The notes under the pieces were generated by a model that worked only from the letters and a program-made list of their open reading frames with translations, ran no database searches and had not been told where the DNA came from. 64,000 nucleotides of DNA from Bradyrhizobium sp. Gha (GTDB lineage Bacteria > Pseudomonadota > Alphaproteobacteria > Rhizobiales > Xanthobacteraceae): assembly GCF_900113735.1 (NCBI RefSeq), contig NZ_FOQM01000019.1, positions 62,001-126,000 of the forward strand. The letters run 5' to 3'. This document shows positions 35,009-45,336 of this stretch, piece by piece (positions within the stretch are counted from its first letter, which is position 1; every line of letters starts with the position of its first letter). The translations under genes were made by a program, and so were the position numbers.

Positions 35009-35855
35009 ATGATCTCCGACGCGCCCGTCCTGCAACAGTCTTCGGAACCAGCCGAAAACGTCACCGCGCCCTCGCGGCCGTCGCGGTATGCGCGGCCGAT
35101 GCTGGGGCTGCTGCTGCCATTTCTGCTGGCAATTGGCTGGGAGCTCGTGGTCTGGTTGGGTTGGTCCAACGGCCGCCTGGTGCCGCCGCCCTCGCGCGTC
35201 CTTGCCACCATTGCCGATCTCACTCGTTCCGGCGAGTTGATCCACCACATCGCCGCGACGCTGTGGCGCGTCGGCCTCGGCTTCGCCTTCGGCGTGGTCG
35301 CGGGTACGCTGCTTGGTGCCATCTCCGGCTATTGGTCGCTGGCGCGGCGGCTGCTCGACCCCCACCGTGCAGGCGCTGCGCGCGATTCCTTCGCTCGCCT
35401 GGGTGCCGCTGTTCATCCTCTGGCTCGGCATTTTCGAGACGTCCAAGATCGCGCTGATCGCGGTCGGCGTGTTCTTCCCGGTTTATCTCGGTGTGATGGG
35501 CGCGATCCTCTCCGTCGATCGCAAGATATTCGAGGTCGGTCGCGTGTTCCGGCTCTCCGGCCCGGCCATGATCCGCCGCATCCTGTTGCCCGCCGTGCTA
35601 CCGGCCTATGTCGTGTCCCTGCGCGTCGGTCTCGGTCTCGGCTGGATGTTCGTCGTCGCGGCCGAACTGATCGGCGCTTCCGAAGGCCTCGGCTATCTGC
35701 TGCTCGACGGCCAGCAGCTCGGCAAGCCCGCGCAGATCATGGCCGCGATCGTGATCTTCGCCATCCTCGGCAAGCTCACTGACTGGCTGATCGAGGTCGC
35801 GGCCGCGCCGTTCCTGCGCTGGCAGGACGCGTTCGGCCGCACGAACGGAGCTTGA
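35009..35855 (+). pseudogene. ABC uptake permease (SsuC type), +1 frameshift
   Basis: Inner-membrane permease of the SsuC/TauC family, split over two frames. The first frame from ATG 35009 gives about 117 residues of good permease (LLLPFLLAIGWELVVW; then HHIAATLWRVGLGFAFGVVAGTLLGAISGYW) and leaves homology at RLLDP. Homology resumes in the next frame as TVQALRAIPSLAWVPLF to the end at 35855. The break is in a run of five C (35359-35363); four would restore GAC CCC ACC and a protein of about 281 residues. The EAA loop in the second part is intact. Either a sequencing error in a homopolymer or a true inactivating mutation; the flanking genes are intact. Confidence 0.85.
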
Positions 35856-35859
35856 GGCA

Positions 35860-36645
35860 ATGCTGGCACTCGATCGAGTCGGCAAGACTTATCCCAATGG
35901 CGTGCAGGCGCTGGCGCGCTTCTCCGCTGACGTCAAGCAGGGCGAGATCCTCGCCATCATCGGCGGCTCCGGCTGCGGCAAGTCGACATTGCTCCGCGCC
36001 ATCGCCGGCCTCGATCGCGCGAGTTCGGGCACGGTGACGCTCGACGACGAGGCGATCAGTTCGCCGCATGCCAAGATCGGCATCATCTTTCAGGAGCCGC
36101 GGCTCCTCCCCTGGCTCAGCGTCGCCGACAACATCGCTTTTGGGCTCGCCGATGTTCCGGCGGCCGTGCGGCGCGAGAAGGTGGCGCGCGCTCTCGAACG
36201 CGTTGGCCTTGCCGACAAGGCGCAGGCCTGGCCGCGTGAACTCTCCGGCGGACAGGCGCAGCGCGTCGCAATCGCCCGCGCGCTGGTGCCGCAGCCGGAG
36301 GTGCTCTTGCTCGACGAGCCGTTCTCGGCGCTCGATGCCTTCACGCGGCGCGACCTTCAGGATCATCTGCTCGACCTCTGGGCCGACACGCGCCCGACCT
36401 TGATCCTCGTCACACACGACGTCGACGAGGCCGTGGTGCTGGCCGACCGCGTGCTGGTGATGCGGCCGAGGCCAGGGCGCCTGTTCGACCAGATCGAGAT
36501 CAATCTGGGCCGGCCGCGCGACCGCAATTCGCCGCTGTTCGAGAATTTCAAGCGCAGTGTGCTCACCTCGCTCGACCGTTCGCTCGACCGCAACGTGCCC
36601 GACCGTGACGCAACCCTGGGTCCCGGTCAGGCCATGTGGTGGTGA
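35860..36645 (+). CDS. ABC uptake ATP-binding protein, sulfonate/nitrate (SsuB) type
   Basis: Cytoplasmic ATPase of 261 residues that powers the permease at 35009. Walker A is GGSGCGKST, the Q-loop IIFQEPRLLPW, the signature LSGGQAQRVAIARALV, Walker B VLLLDEPFSALD, and the switch His is in LVTHDVDEA. The Q-loop with EPRLLPW is diagnostic for the SsuB/TauB/NrtD family. It begins 4 nt after the permease stop, so the two are translationally linked. Confidence 0.92.
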   Translation: MLALDRVGKTYPNGVQALARFSADVKQGEILAIIGGSGCGKSTLLRAIAGLDRASSGTVTLDDEAISSPHAKIGIIFQEPRLLPWLSVADNIAFGLADVPAAVRREKVARALERVGLADKAQAWPRELSGGQAQRVAIARALVPQPEVLLLDEPFSALDAFTRRDLQDHLLDLWADTRPTLILVTHDVDEAVVLADRVLVMRPRPGRLFDQIEINLGRPRDRNSPLFENFKRSVLTSLDRSLDRNVPDRDATLGPGQAMWW

Positions 36646-36699
36646 CATTTTCGCGCTGAGCCGGTACATCGAGAGGCGATTTTTCCGGGAGAGAACAAG

Positions 36700-37209
36700 A
36701 TGGACGCCGCAGAACTGCGCCAGATGCAGGCCCCGATCAAGGAGCGCTACAAGACCGATCCCAAGACCGCGATGATCACGCTGAAGGCCAGGGGCTCGAC
36801 CGACAGCGAAGGCATCGCCTGCAAGGTCGAGACCGGCCGCGCCATCGCGATGGCTGGTCTGCATCCCGCCACCGGCGGCTCCGGCCTCGAACTCTGCTCC
36901 GGCGACATGCTGCTCGAGGCGTTGGTCGCCTGTGCCGGCGTCACGCTGAAATCGGTCGCGACTGCGATCGAGGTGCCGCTGACGACCGGGAACGTCTATG
37001 CCGAGGGCGATCTCGATTTCCGCGGCACGCTCGGCGTCGACAAGGAGACTCCGGTCGGCTTCGCCGAGATCCGCCTGCGCTTCGAGGTGGATACGCCGGC
37101 GCCGCAGGACAAGCTCGACCTCCTGCTGAAACTCACCGAGCGCTATTGCGTGGTCTATCAGACCATCAAGAACGGCCCGAAGGTTTCGGTCTCGATGCAG
37201 CGGATGTGA
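36700..37209 (+). CDS. OsmC family peroxiredoxin-like protein
   Basis: A 169-residue OsmC/Ohr-fold protein, a small thiol peroxidase family. Two cysteines in the expected surroundings are Cys66 (ELCSGDMLLEAL) and Cys78 (ACAGVTL); a third is in ERYCVVYQ near the end. OsmC and Ohr reduce organic hydroperoxides through a paired-cysteine site. A GGGAGA site precedes the ATG. It follows the ABC genes by 54 nt and might share a transcript. Confidence 0.82.
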   Translation: MDAAELRQMQAPIKERYKTDPKTAMITLKARGSTDSEGIACKVETGRAIAMAGLHPATGGSGLELCSGDMLLEALVACAGVTLKSVATAIEVPLTTGNVYAEGDLDFRGTLGVDKETPVGFAEIRLRFEVDTPAPQDKLDLLLKLTERYCVVYQTIKNGPKVSVSMQRM

Positions 37210-37212
37210 CTC

Positions 37213-37370
37213 TCTTACCCTCCCCTGGAGGGGGAGGGTCGATCGCGCGCAGCGCGAGCGGGGTCGGGTATCTCTCCACTCGGGCACCGTATCCGTCGAG
37301 AGACTTTCACCCCACCATATTCCGCTGCGCTCCATATGAGCCGACCCTCCCCCTCCAGGGGAGGGTAAGA
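37213..37370. repeat. Long perfect inverted repeat (29-bp arms)
   Basis: Arms 37213-37241 and 37342-37370 (29 nt each) are exact reverse complements, starting TCTTACCCTCCCCTGGAGGG. The 100-nt interior holds no gene. The element fills the gap between the OsmC and membrane protein genes and will form a very stable RNA hairpin. Arms rich in CCTCCCC link it to the hairpin at 16087-16114. It may be a non-autonomous mobile element, but no target duplication is visible. Confidence 0.85.
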
Positions 37371-37377
37371 AGCCAAA

Positions 37378-38178
37378 ATGTCCCTCGACCTCTCCTACAT
37401 CCTCTTCCTTGTGCTGCGCATGGCGGTTGCGGCCGCGTTCGTGGTGTCGGCGTCTATCATCACCGAGCGCTCCGGCCCGGTGATCGGCGCACTGGTGGCG
37501 ACGCTGCCGATCTCGGCGGGGCCGTCTTATGTCTTCCTCGCGATCGACCATGACGCCGCCTTCATTGCGCAGGGGGCGCTGTCGAGCCTGCCGGTCAACG
37601 CCGCGACGATTTTCCTGGGGCTGACCTACGTCGTGCTGGCGCAGCGGCATAGCTTTGCCGTGAGTGTCGGGAGCGCGATAGCGGTATGGATCGTGCTGGC
37701 GTCGATCATCCGTCTGTTCGACTGGACGTTGACGGGTGGGCTCGCCGTCAACCTGGTGGCCTTCGGCATCTGCATTCCGCTCCTTGCGCGGTACCGGCAT
37801 GTGAAGATGCCGCTGGTGACGCGCCGCTGGTACGACATCCCGTTCCGCGCCGCGCTGGTCGCAACGCTGGTTGCGATCGTCGTCTCGACTTCGGGCTGGG
37901 TCGGCCCTCGCGTCTCCGGCGTCATCGCGCTCTACCCGATCGTCTTCACCAGCATGATGGTGATTCTGCATCCCCGCATCGGCGGCCCTCCGACCGCTGC
38001 CGTGCTCGCCAATTCCGCCTGGGGCCTGCTCGGATTCGGCATGGCGATTGCGGTGATGCACGTCGCAGTCGTGAACTCTGGATCGGCGATAGGCCTCCTT
38101 CTCGCGCTTGCAACCTGCGTGACGTGGAATTTGACGCTGTGGTGGCATGGACGCAGAACTCGTCGCATTGCAGCGTGA
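37378..38178 (+). CDS. Integral membrane protein of unknown function
   Basis: A 266-residue protein with about eight predicted membrane helices and very little polar sequence. The N-terminal segment ends SIITERSGPVIGALVATLPISAGPSYVFLAI; a repeat of this motif (VGPRVSGVIALYPIVFTSMMVIL) occurs in the second half, suggesting two-fold internal symmetry. That pattern is seen in small transporters, but I cannot name a family. The start is preceded by AGGGGAGGG, which is also the arm of the palindrome at 37342-37370, so the repeat may supply its ribosome site. Confidence 0.72.
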   Translation: MSLDLSYILFLVLRMAVAAAFVVSASIITERSGPVIGALVATLPISAGPSYVFLAIDHDAAFIAQGALSSLPVNAATIFLGLTYVVLAQRHSFAVSVGSAIAVWIVLASIIRLFDWTLTGGLAVNLVAFGICIPLLARYRHVKMPLVTRRWYDIPFRAALVATLVAIVVSTSGWVGPRVSGVIALYPIVFTSMMVILHPRIGGPPTAAVLANSAWGLLGFGMAIAVMHVAVVNSGSAIGLLLALATCVTWNLTLWWHGRRTRRIAA

Positions 38179-38431
38179 GCATTCGGTCCGACGTTTTGCG
38201 GTGATCAGCCGCGTAGTTCTGCGGTGTTCGGCTGCGCGATCCGGATGCGATCGTTAATTCAATCTTTGTGACTTGCCCGTAAATGTACTCGTCAGCTGTC
38301 GAGGCGCCCAGCGTTGAATGTGGGCCAGTTCGACCAGTGCACCGTGAGTGTAGGACGAGTCGAAAACTCTCGAGCGCGAGGGCGGTGCCGCCCCGTCGTG
38401 CGAGACGATTTCCCAACGAGGAGACATTTGG

Positions 38432-40108
38432 ATGTTCGGGCGCAAGTCCCATGCTGATGCACAGGCGCGGCTCGACGCCATCGGCCGTTCGCAGGCGATG
38501 ATCGAATTCAAGCTTGACGGCACGATCATCACCGCCAACAAGAACTTTCTCGATGCCCTAGGTTATCGGCTCGACGAAATCCAGGGCAAGCATCACTCGA
38601 TGTTCGTACCCGTCGACCAGCGCAACAGCGCCGAGTACAAGGCGTTCTGGGCTGCATTGAACCGTGGCGAGTATCAGGCACGCGAATTCAAGCGGATCGC
38701 GAAGGACGGTCGCGAGGTCTGGATCGAAGCATCCTACAATCCGGTGCTCGACGGCAATGGCAAGACCGTGATGGTCGCCAAGATCGCGACCGAGATCACT
38801 GCGAAGAAGATCCGGAGCATGACGGACGCATCGAAGATCGCCGCCATCAGCCGCGCCCAGGCCGTGATCGAGTTCAAGCCCGACGGCACCATCGTCTCCG
38901 CCAACGAAAATTTCTGCAAGGCGCTCGGCTATTCGCTTGCCGAGATCCAGGGCAAGCATCACAGCCTGTTCGTGGCCGAGGCCGACCGCAACGGCACGGC
39001 CTATCGCGAATTCTGGGCCGCGCTCAACCGCGGCGACTACCGGACCGGCGAATTCAAGCGGATCGCCAAGGGCGGCAGGGAAGTGTGGATTCTCGCTTCC
39101 TACAATCCGCTGCTGGACGAGAACGGCAAGCCCTATGGCGTCGTCAAGTTTGCAACCGACGTCACCGCGCAGAAGCTGAAGAATGCCGATCTCGCGGGTC
39201 AGATCTCGGCGATCGGCAAGGCGCAGGCCGTGATCGAGTTCAACATGGACGGCACGATCATCACCGCCAACGAGAACTTCCTGCACACGGTCGGCTATTC
39301 GCTGGCGGAGATCAAGGGCAAGCATCACAGCATGTTCGTCGAGCCCAGCGAGCGCGACGGCCCCGCCTATCGCGAGTTCTGGACCGCACTCAACCGCGGC
39401 CAGTACCAGGCGGCCGAATACAAGCGGATCGGCAAGGGCGGCAAGGAGATCTACATCCAGGCCTCCTACAATCCGATCATCGATCTCAACGGCAAGCCGT
39501 TCAAGGTGGTGAAATATGCCACCGACACCACCAAGCAGGTGCTGGTTCGCTTGGGTAACGAGCGCGTCCGCGGCATGATGGAATCAGTCGCCGCCGGCTC
39601 GGAAGAGCTCAACGCCTCGGTGCGCGAGATTTCCGAGGCGATGACCAAGTCGCGCGAGTCCGCAATGAGCGCCGTGGACCAGGTCGCCGCCGCCGATGCC
39701 CAGGCCCAGCGCCTCACCGAGGCAGCGCAGGCGATGAGCGGCATCGTCGAGATGATCAACAGCATCACCGGTCAGATCAACCTGCTCGCACTCAATGCCA
39801 CGATCGAGTCGGCGCGTGCCGGCGAAGCCGGTCGCGGCTTTGCAGTTGTGGCATCCGAAGTGAAGAGCCTCGCCAACCAGGCCAAGCAGGCGACCGACAA
39901 GATCGGTCAGGAGATCGGCAGCCTCAACGGCATCTCGGGCGATGTCGTCGGCGCGCTCAGCTCGATCAAGCAGGCGATCAGCAACGTCAGCGAATACGTC
40001 ACCTCGACCGCAGCTGCCATCGAGGAGCAGAGCACGGTCACCAACGAGATGTCGACAAGCATGCAGCGCGCCGCCGCAGAGGCCGCGGCGATCGCGGCGA
40101 GGGCGTAA
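38432..40108 (+). CDS. Soluble chemoreceptor with three tandem PAS domains
   Basis: Methyl-accepting chemotaxis-type protein of 558 residues with no membrane segment or HAMP. Three PAS domains, each 122 residues, begin at nucleotides 38471, 38837 and 39203, and are highly similar ([35 protein letters not shown]). The signalling tip is [36 protein letters not shown], ending in a short helix, so the protein is shorter than many MCPs. The layout resembles cytoplasmic receptors such as BdlA that sense redox or a diffusible ligand. GAGGAGACATTTGG precedes the ATG. No che genes are adjacent. There is convergence with mutS (9 nt between stops). Confidence 0.92.
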   Translation: MFGRKSHADAQARLDAIGRSQAMIEFKLDGTIITANKNFLDALGYRLDEIQGKHHSMFVPVDQRNSAEYKAFWAALNRGEYQAREFKRIAKDGREVWIEASYNPVLDGNGKTVMVAKIATEITAKKIRSMTDASKIAAISRAQAVIEFKPDGTIVSANENFCKALGYSLAEIQGKHHSLFVAEADRNGTAYREFWAALNRGDYRTGEFKRIAKGGREVWILASYNPLLDENGKPYGVVKFATDVTAQKLKNADLAGQISAIGKAQAVIEFNMDGTIITANENFLHTVGYSLAEIKGKHHSMFVEPSERDGPAYREFWTALNRGQYQAAEYKRIGKGGKEIYIQASYNPIIDLNGKPFKVVKYATDTTKQVLVRLGNERVRGMMESVAAGSEELNASVREISEAMTKSRESAMSAVDQVAAADAQAQRLTEAAQAMSGIVEMINSITGQINLLALNATIESARAGEAGRGFAVVASEVKSLANQAKQATDKIGQEIGSLNGISGDVVGALSSIKQAISNVSEYVTSTAAAIEEQSTVTNEMSTSMQRAAAEAAAIAARA

Positions 40109-40117
40109 CCGGCCCGG

Positions 40118-42853
40118 TCACGGCTTCGGCAGCTTGGCCTTCAACGCGTACAGCGCATCAAGCGCCTCGCGCGGCGACATGTCGTCGGGGTGCAGTGCCT
40201 TCACCGCGTCCATCAGCAGCTCGGCCTCGGTCGGCGGCGCGGCTTCGGCGGCCGCGCGCGAGGGCACGGCGAACAGCGGCAGATCGTCGGCAAGCGCGCG
40301 GGCGGTCTGGCCGCGGTCCTGTGCCTCCAGCTTTGCCAGCACGGATTTGGCGCGCGTGATCACGGCCGGCGGCAGGCCGGCGAGCTTGGCGACCTGGATG
40401 CCGTAGGAGCGGTCGGCCGAGCCCGGCAGCACCTCGTGCAGGAATACGACATTGCCTTGCCACTCCTTCACCCGGACCGTCGCGTTGAACATGCGCGGCA
40501 GCTTGGTCGAGAGCGCGGTCAGCTCGTGATAATGCGTCGCGAACAGCGTGCGGCAGCGGTTGCTCTCGTGCAGATGCTCGATCGCGGCCCAGGCGATCGA
40601 CAGGCCGTCGAAAGTCGCGGTGCCGCGGCCGATCTCGTCGAGAATGACAAGCGCGCGTTCACCGGCCTGGTTGAGGATCGCGGCGGTCTCGACCATCTCC
40701 ACCATGAAGGTGGAACGGCCGCGGGCGAGATCGTCGGCGGCGCCGACGCGCGAGAACAGGCGGTCGATGATGCCGATCCGCGCGCGCGTCGCCGGCACGA
40801 AACTGCCGATCTGCGCGAGCAGCGCAATCAGCGCGTTCTGGCGCAGGAAGGTCGATTTACCCGCCATGTTCGGACCGGTGAGCAGCCAGAGCTGGCCGGA
40901 CTTTTGCGCTGGCGTGGGCGAGAGATCGCAGGCATTGGCGATGAACGGCTCGCCGTTGCGCTTCAAGGCCTGCTCGACCACGGGATGGCGGCCGGCCTCG
41001 ATGGCAAAGCCGAGCGAGCCATCGACCTCGGGCCGCACATAGTGCTCGTCGACGGCGAGCTTGGCCAGCGAGGTCGCAACATCGAGCAGCGCAAAGCCTT
41101 GCGCTGCCGCGCGCAGTTCGTCGCTGATCTCGAGCGCCCTGGCGCAGAGCCGCTCGAAGATCTCGAGCTCGAGGTTGAGCGCGCGATCGCCGGCATTGGC
41201 GATCTTGGCTTCGATCTCGCCAAGCTCTGATGTCGTGAAGCGCACCTGGCCGGCCAGCGTCTGGCGATGGATGAAGGTCGCGTTCAGCGGCGCCGACATC
41301 AGCTTGTCGCCATGCTGCGCGGTGACCTCGACGAAATAACCGAGAACGTTGTTGTGGCGGATCTTGAGGCCCTTGACGCCAGTGTCGTCGGCGTAGCGCG
41401 CCTGCATCGAGGCCACGACCAGACGCGAGGCATCGCGCAGGTTGCGCGCTTCGTCGAGTGCCGGCTCGTAGCCGGCTCGAACGAAACCGCCGTCGCGCTT
41501 GATCAGCGGCAATTGTTCGTCGAGCGCGCGGGCGAACTCGGCGGCGAGCTCGCGCGAGGGCCGCTGCAAAGCGGCCATCACCACGGCGATCTCCTGCGGC
41601 GGCTGGTCGAGCTCGGAAAGCCGTGCCAGCACCTGGTCGGCGGCGAGGATGCCATCGCGCAGGCCCGCAAGATCACGCGGTCCACCGCGGCCGACCGAGA
41701 GACGGGCGAGTGCCCGCGACATGTCAGGCGCGCCGCGCAGGATGCTGCGGATGTCTTCGCGCGTGGCTGAGTCGGCGACGAAAGCGCTGACGGCATCGAG
41801 CCGCCGCGCGATCGCCGGTGCGTCGGTCAAAGGCGCCGCGAGCCGCTGCGCCAGCAGGCGCGAGCCGGCCGAGGTCACGGTGCAGTCGATCGCATCGAGC
41901 AGCGAGCCGCGGCGTTCGCCCGCGAGCGTCCGTGTCAGCTCGAGATTGGCGCGGGTGGCCGGATCGATCGCCATGGTCGCGCCCGAGGCTTCGCGCGCGG
42001 GCGGCGACAGCGGCGGATGCTTGCCGACCTGGGTGCGGTCGACATAGGTGACGGCGGCGGCGGCAGCCGTGGCCTCCAGCCGCGACAGTTGCGCGAGCCC
42101 GTCCATGGTCGCGACCGCAAAGTAATCGCAGAGGCGCTTTTCGGCTGTGGCCCCATCGAAGACGTCGCGGGTCACCGGGGTCACCGCCGGCAGCTCACGC
42201 AAGGTCTGTCCGAGTTCGTTATCGCCATAAAGAGCGTCGGTAACGATGGCTTCGTTCGGATTGATGCGCGCCAGTGTCGCGGCGAGCTCGCCGCCCGAAA
42301 CTTCGGTGACCGTGAATTCGGCGGTGGAGATGTCGATCCAGGCAAGGCCGAAGCGATCGCCGCCGGTCGACGAGCGCGCCCGCGCGATCGCCAGCAGGTA
42401 GTTGTTGGCGCGCGCGTCGAGCAGCGTGTCCTCGGTGAGCGTGCCCGGCGTCACCAGCCGCACCACGCCGCGGCGCACGACGCTCTTGTTGCCGCGCGCT
42501 TTGGCGGCGGCGGGATCCTCGGTCTGCTCGCACACCGCGACCCGGTGGCCGGCGCTGATCAGGCGGTGCAGATAATCCTCGGAGCGCTCCACCGGCACGC
42601 CGCACATCGGGATATCGTTGCCCTGATGCTTGCCGCGCTTGGTCAAGACGATGCCGAGTGTTTTCGAGGCGATCTCGGCGTCCTCGAAGAACAGCTCGTA
42701 GAAGTCGCCCATCCGGTAGAACAGCAGCAGACCCTGATGTGCCGCCTTGATCTCGAGGTACTGCTCCATCATCGGCGTGACGCGCGCGGCGGCTTCCGCT
42801 GGCTGCGCGGGGACGTCGTCGGGCAATACGGGTATCGGCTGTTGGACCGTCAT
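40118..42853 (-). CDS. mutS: DNA mismatch repair protein MutS
   Basis: Mismatch-recognition ATPase of 911 residues. The N-terminal domain has the mismatch-wedging FYELF ([11 protein letters not shown]); the connector, lever and clamp domains follow. The ATPase has Walker [11 protein letters not shown], then [11 protein letters not shown], Walker [12 protein letters not shown] and [11 protein letters not shown]-terminal region ([30 protein letters not shown]) matches the tetramerisation end of MutS1. It acts with MutL, not seen here. Confidence 0.96.
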   Translation of the reverse strand: MTVQQPIPVLPDDVPAQPAEAAARVTPMMEQYLEIKAAHQGLLLFYRMGDFYELFFEDAEIASKTLGIVLTKRGKHQGNDIPMCGVPVERSEDYLHRLISAGHRVAVCEQTEDPAAAKARGNKSVVRRGVVRLVTPGTLTEDTLLDARANNYLLAIARARSSTGGDRFGLAWIDISTAEFTVTEVSGGELAATLARINPNEAIVTDALYGDNELGQTLRELPAVTPVTRDVFDGATAEKRLCDYFAVATMDGLAQLSRLEATAAAAAVTYVDRTQVGKHPPLSPPAREASGATMAIDPATRANLELTRTLAGERRGSLLDAIDCTVTSAGSRLLAQRLAAPLTDAPAIARRLDAVSAFVADSATREDIRSILRGAPDMSRALARLSVGRGGPRDLAGLRDGILAADQVLARLSELDQPPQEIAVVMAALQRPSRELAAEFARALDEQLPLIKRDGGFVRAGYEPALDEARNLRDASRLVVASMQARYADDTGVKGLKIRHNNVLGYFVEVTAQHGDKLMSAPLNATFIHRQTLAGQVRFTTSELGEIEAKIANAGDRALNLELEIFERLCARALEISDELRAAAQGFALLDVATSLAKLAVDEHYVRPEVDGSLGFAIEAGRHPVVEQALKRNGEPFIANACDLSPTPAQKSGQLWLLTGPNMAGKSTFLRQNALIALLAQIGSFVPATRARIGIIDRLFSRVGAADDLARGRSTFMVEMVETAAILNQAGERALVILDEIGRGTATFDGLSIAWAAIEHLHESNRCRTLFATHYHELTALSTKLPRMFNATVRVKEWQGNVVFLHEVLPGSADRSYGIQVAKLAGLPPAVITRAKSVLAKLEAQDRGQTARALADDLPLFAVPSRAAAEAAPPTEAELLMDAVKALHPDDMSPREALDALYALKAKLPKP

Positions 42854-43069
42854 GAGCGGCGCAACCTACAAAATTTCGCCTCCTGCTCCTATGGCTTTGG
42901 CCTGACAGGGGAGGTTTTCCACGACGTCCGCACCCCGGCATGCGTCGGCGGCGTGCGTACCCCGGGGAAGACGCAGGAAACCGTCAATTGACCTGCCGCG
43001 GGCGCCCTCCTAAAACTCCGCCGACATCAAGGAATTTTGGCCGAACCGCGGCATTCAGGGAGAACAGCG

Positions 43070-44278
43070 ATGCGTGACGTCTTTATCTGCGATGCCGTGC
43101 GGACCCCGATCGGCCGTTTCGGCGGCTCGCTCGCCAAGGTGCGCGCCGACGACCTCGCCGCGGCCCCGATCAAGGCGCTGATGGCCAGGCATCCCAGTCT
43201 GGATTGGGCACAGGTCGACGAAGTCTTCTTCGGCTGCGCCAACCAGGCTGGCGAGGACAACCGCAACGTCGCGCGCATGGCGCTGCTGCTTGCCGGGCTT
43301 CCGGACTCGGTTCCAGGCCAGACGCTGAACCGGCTCTGCGCCTCCGGTCTCGATGCGGTCGGTGCCGCGGGCCGCGCCATTCGGTCGGGCGAGATCGAGC
43401 TTGCGATTGCCGGCGGCGTCGAATCCATGACCCGCGCGCCTTTCGTGATGGGCAAGGCGCAGGAAGCGTTCTCGCGCTCCGCCGAGATCTTCGACACCAC
43501 CATCGGCTGGCGCTTCATCAATCCGCTGTTGAAGGCGCAGTATGGCGTCGATGCGATGCCGGAGACCGGCGAGAACGTCGCCGAGGAATTCCAGGTCTCG
43601 CGCGCCGACCAGGACGCCTTCGCAATCCGCTCGCAGCAGCGTGCGGGTAAGGCGATTGCTGCCGGCTATTTCGCGGAAGAGATCACCCCGATCACCATTC
43701 CCGGTGGCAAGGCCGGCCCCATCACTGTTGACAAGGACGAGCATCCGCGTCCCGACACCACGCTGGAAGGTCTGGCGAAACTGAAGCCGATCGTGCGCAA
43801 TCCCGGCACGGTCACGGCCGGCAACGCCTCCGGCGTCAATGACGGCGCCGCCGCGATGATCCTCGCGTCCGAAGCTGCCGTGAAGAAGCATGGTCTGACG
43901 CCCCGCGCGCGCATCCTCGGCCTCGCCTCGGCCGGCGTGCCGCCGCGCATCATGGGCATCGGCCCCGTGCCCGCGACCCGCAAGCTGATGGAGCGGCTGG
44001 GCAAGAAGATCACCGATTTCGATCTGATCGAACTCAACGAAGCTTTCGCTTCGCAGGGCATCGCCTGCATGCGCCAGCTTGGCGTCGCCGATGATGCCGA
44101 TTTCGTCAATCCGCATGGCGGTGCCATCGCGCTCGGCCATCCCCTCGGCATGAGCGGCGCGCGCCTCGCGCTCACCGCCGTGCACGGCATGGAAAAGCGC
44201 GGCGGCAAGCTCGCGCTCGCCACCATGTGCGTCGGCGTTGGCCAGGGCGTCGCGGTCGCAATCGAGAAGGTGAATTGA
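43070..44278 (+). CDS. pcaF: Beta-ketoadipyl-CoA thiolase / acetyl-CoA acyltransferase
   Basis: Thiolase of 402 residues that cleaves beta-ketoadipyl-CoA to succinyl-CoA and acetyl-CoA, the last step of the beta-ketoadipate pathway. The nucleophilic Cys is in NRLCASGLDA (about residue 90), the His in NPHGGAIALGHPLG and the second Cys in MCVGVGQG, all intact. ATG 43070 follows CAGGGAGAA; a longer frame to 43037 is less supported. It is followed by an intradiol dioxygenase gene and pcaHG, which supports pcaF over a fatty-acid thiolase. The transferase genes pcaIJ are not in the window. Confidence 0.9.
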   Translation: MRDVFICDAVRTPIGRFGGSLAKVRADDLAAAPIKALMARHPSLDWAQVDEVFFGCANQAGEDNRNVARMALLLAGLPDSVPGQTLNRLCASGLDAVGAAGRAIRSGEIELAIAGGVESMTRAPFVMGKAQEAFSRSAEIFDTTIGWRFINPLLKAQYGVDAMPETGENVAEEFQVSRADQDAFAIRSQQRAGKAIAAGYFAEEITPITIPGGKAGPITVDKDEHPRPDTTLEGLAKLKPIVRNPGTVTAGNASGVNDGAAAMILASEAAVKKHGLTPRARILGLASAGVPPRIMGIGPVPATRKLMERLGKKITDFDLIELNEAFASQGIACMRQLGVADDADFVNPHGGAIALGHPLGMSGARLALTAVHGMEKRGGKLALATMCVGVGQGVAVAIEKVN

Positions 44279-44296
44279 AGAGACGCGCAGCGTCTC

Positions 44297-44378
44297 GTCA
44301 TCCCGGAGCCGCTCGTTAGAGCGGAATCCGGGATCTCGAGATTCCGGGTTCAGCCCTGTCGGGCTGCCCCGGAATGAC
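44297..44378. repeat. Intergenic palindrome (GTCATCCCGG type)
   Basis: GTCATCCCGG (44297-44306) is matched by CCGGAATGAC (44369-44378) with one mismatch. Inner arms include GGAATCCGGG and the GCCCTGTCGGGC hairpin. It lies between pcaF and the dioxygenase gene and so may split the expression of a plausible operon. Confidence 0.65.
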
Positions 44379-44394
44379 AGGGAGAGATGGTGCC

Positions 44395-45285
44395 ATGATC
44401 ATCGAACGCGAGCAGGACGTCACGACCGCCGCTCTTGCGGTGATGGAGCGGACGTCCGATCCGCGGCTGCGTCAGATCATGGTCTCGCTGGTCAAGCACC
44501 TGCACGGCTTCGTCCGTGACGTCAGGCTGACCGAGAAAGAATTCCGCGACGCCACCGCCATCATTGCCGAGCTCGGCAAGCTGACCACCGACACGCACAA
44601 CGAAGTCGTGCTGATGGCGGGCTCGCTCGGTGTCTCACCGCTGGTGTGCCTGCTCAACAACGGCGATCAGGGCAACACCGAAACCGACCAGTCGCTGCTC
44701 GGCCCGTTCTGGCGGTTGAACTCGCCGCGGGTCGAGAACGGCGGATCGATCGTCCGCTCCGACACCCCGGGCGCGCCGCTGTTCGTCCGCGGCCGCGTCG
44801 TTGACAGGGACGGCCGTGCGGTCGCTGGTGCGGAGGTCGATGTCTGGCACGCCTCGCCGGTTGGCCTCTACGAGAACCAGGATCCCGATCAGGCCGACAT
44901 GAACCTGCGCGGCAAGTTCACGACCGACCAGGATGGCCGCTTCGCCTTCCGCTCCGTGATGATGATCGGCTACCCCATTCCGACCGATGGCGTGGTCGGG
45001 CGCCTGCTTGAGGCGCAGAGCCGGCACCCTTATCGTCCCGCGCACCTGCATGCCCTGATCTTCAAGCCGGGCTTCAAAGTGCTGATCTCGCAGGTCTACG
45101 ATCCCAACGACCCCCATATCGACAGCGACGTGCAGTTCGGCGTGACACAAGCGCTGATCGGCAAATTCGTGCGTCACGAGACGCCGCATCCGGCCCCTGA
45201 TGTCGCAACGCCCTGGTATTCGCTCGACCACACCTACCGGCTCGAGGCGGGGGAAGCCGTGCTACCGCGTGCGCCGATCAAATAG
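44395..45285 (+). CDS. Intradiol ring-cleavage dioxygenase (hydroxyquinol/catechol 1,2-dioxygenase type)
   Basis: Non-haem Fe(III) dioxygenase of 296 residues that opens a catechol- or hydroxyquinol-type ring between the hydroxyls. The N-terminal helical linker domain (about 1-100) separates it from PcaGH and is typical of catechol/hydroxyquinol dioxygenases. Iron ligands are visible as Tyr in VGLYENQ and Tyr, His, His in PYRPAHLHALIF. The length and the AELGKLTTDTHNEVVLMAGSLGVSPLVCLLNN pattern favour hydroxyquinol 1,2-dioxygenase. ATG 44395 follows GGGAGAG. The substrate needs assay; hydroxyquinol would join the pathway via maleylacetate. Confidence 0.88.
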   Translation: MIIEREQDVTTAALAVMERTSDPRLRQIMVSLVKHLHGFVRDVRLTEKEFRDATAIIAELGKLTTDTHNEVVLMAGSLGVSPLVCLLNNGDQGNTETDQSLLGPFWRLNSPRVENGGSIVRSDTPGAPLFVRGRVVDRDGRAVAGAEVDVWHASPVGLYENQDPDQADMNLRGKFTTDQDGRFAFRSVMMIGYPIPTDGVVGRLLEAQSRHPYRPAHLHALIFKPGFKVLISQVYDPNDPHIDSDVQFGVTQALIGKFVRHETPHPAPDVATPWYSLDHTYRLEAGEAVLPRAPIK

Positions 45286-45336
45286 GGCTGAGGGCCCGAA
45301 CGCCGGGTGCGGGCAGGCGCTAAACCCGCTTCCCCA

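Noticed and set aside
37213-37370. Insertion sequence
   Set aside because: No transposase is encoded and no target-site duplication is visible, so only a repeat can be claimed.
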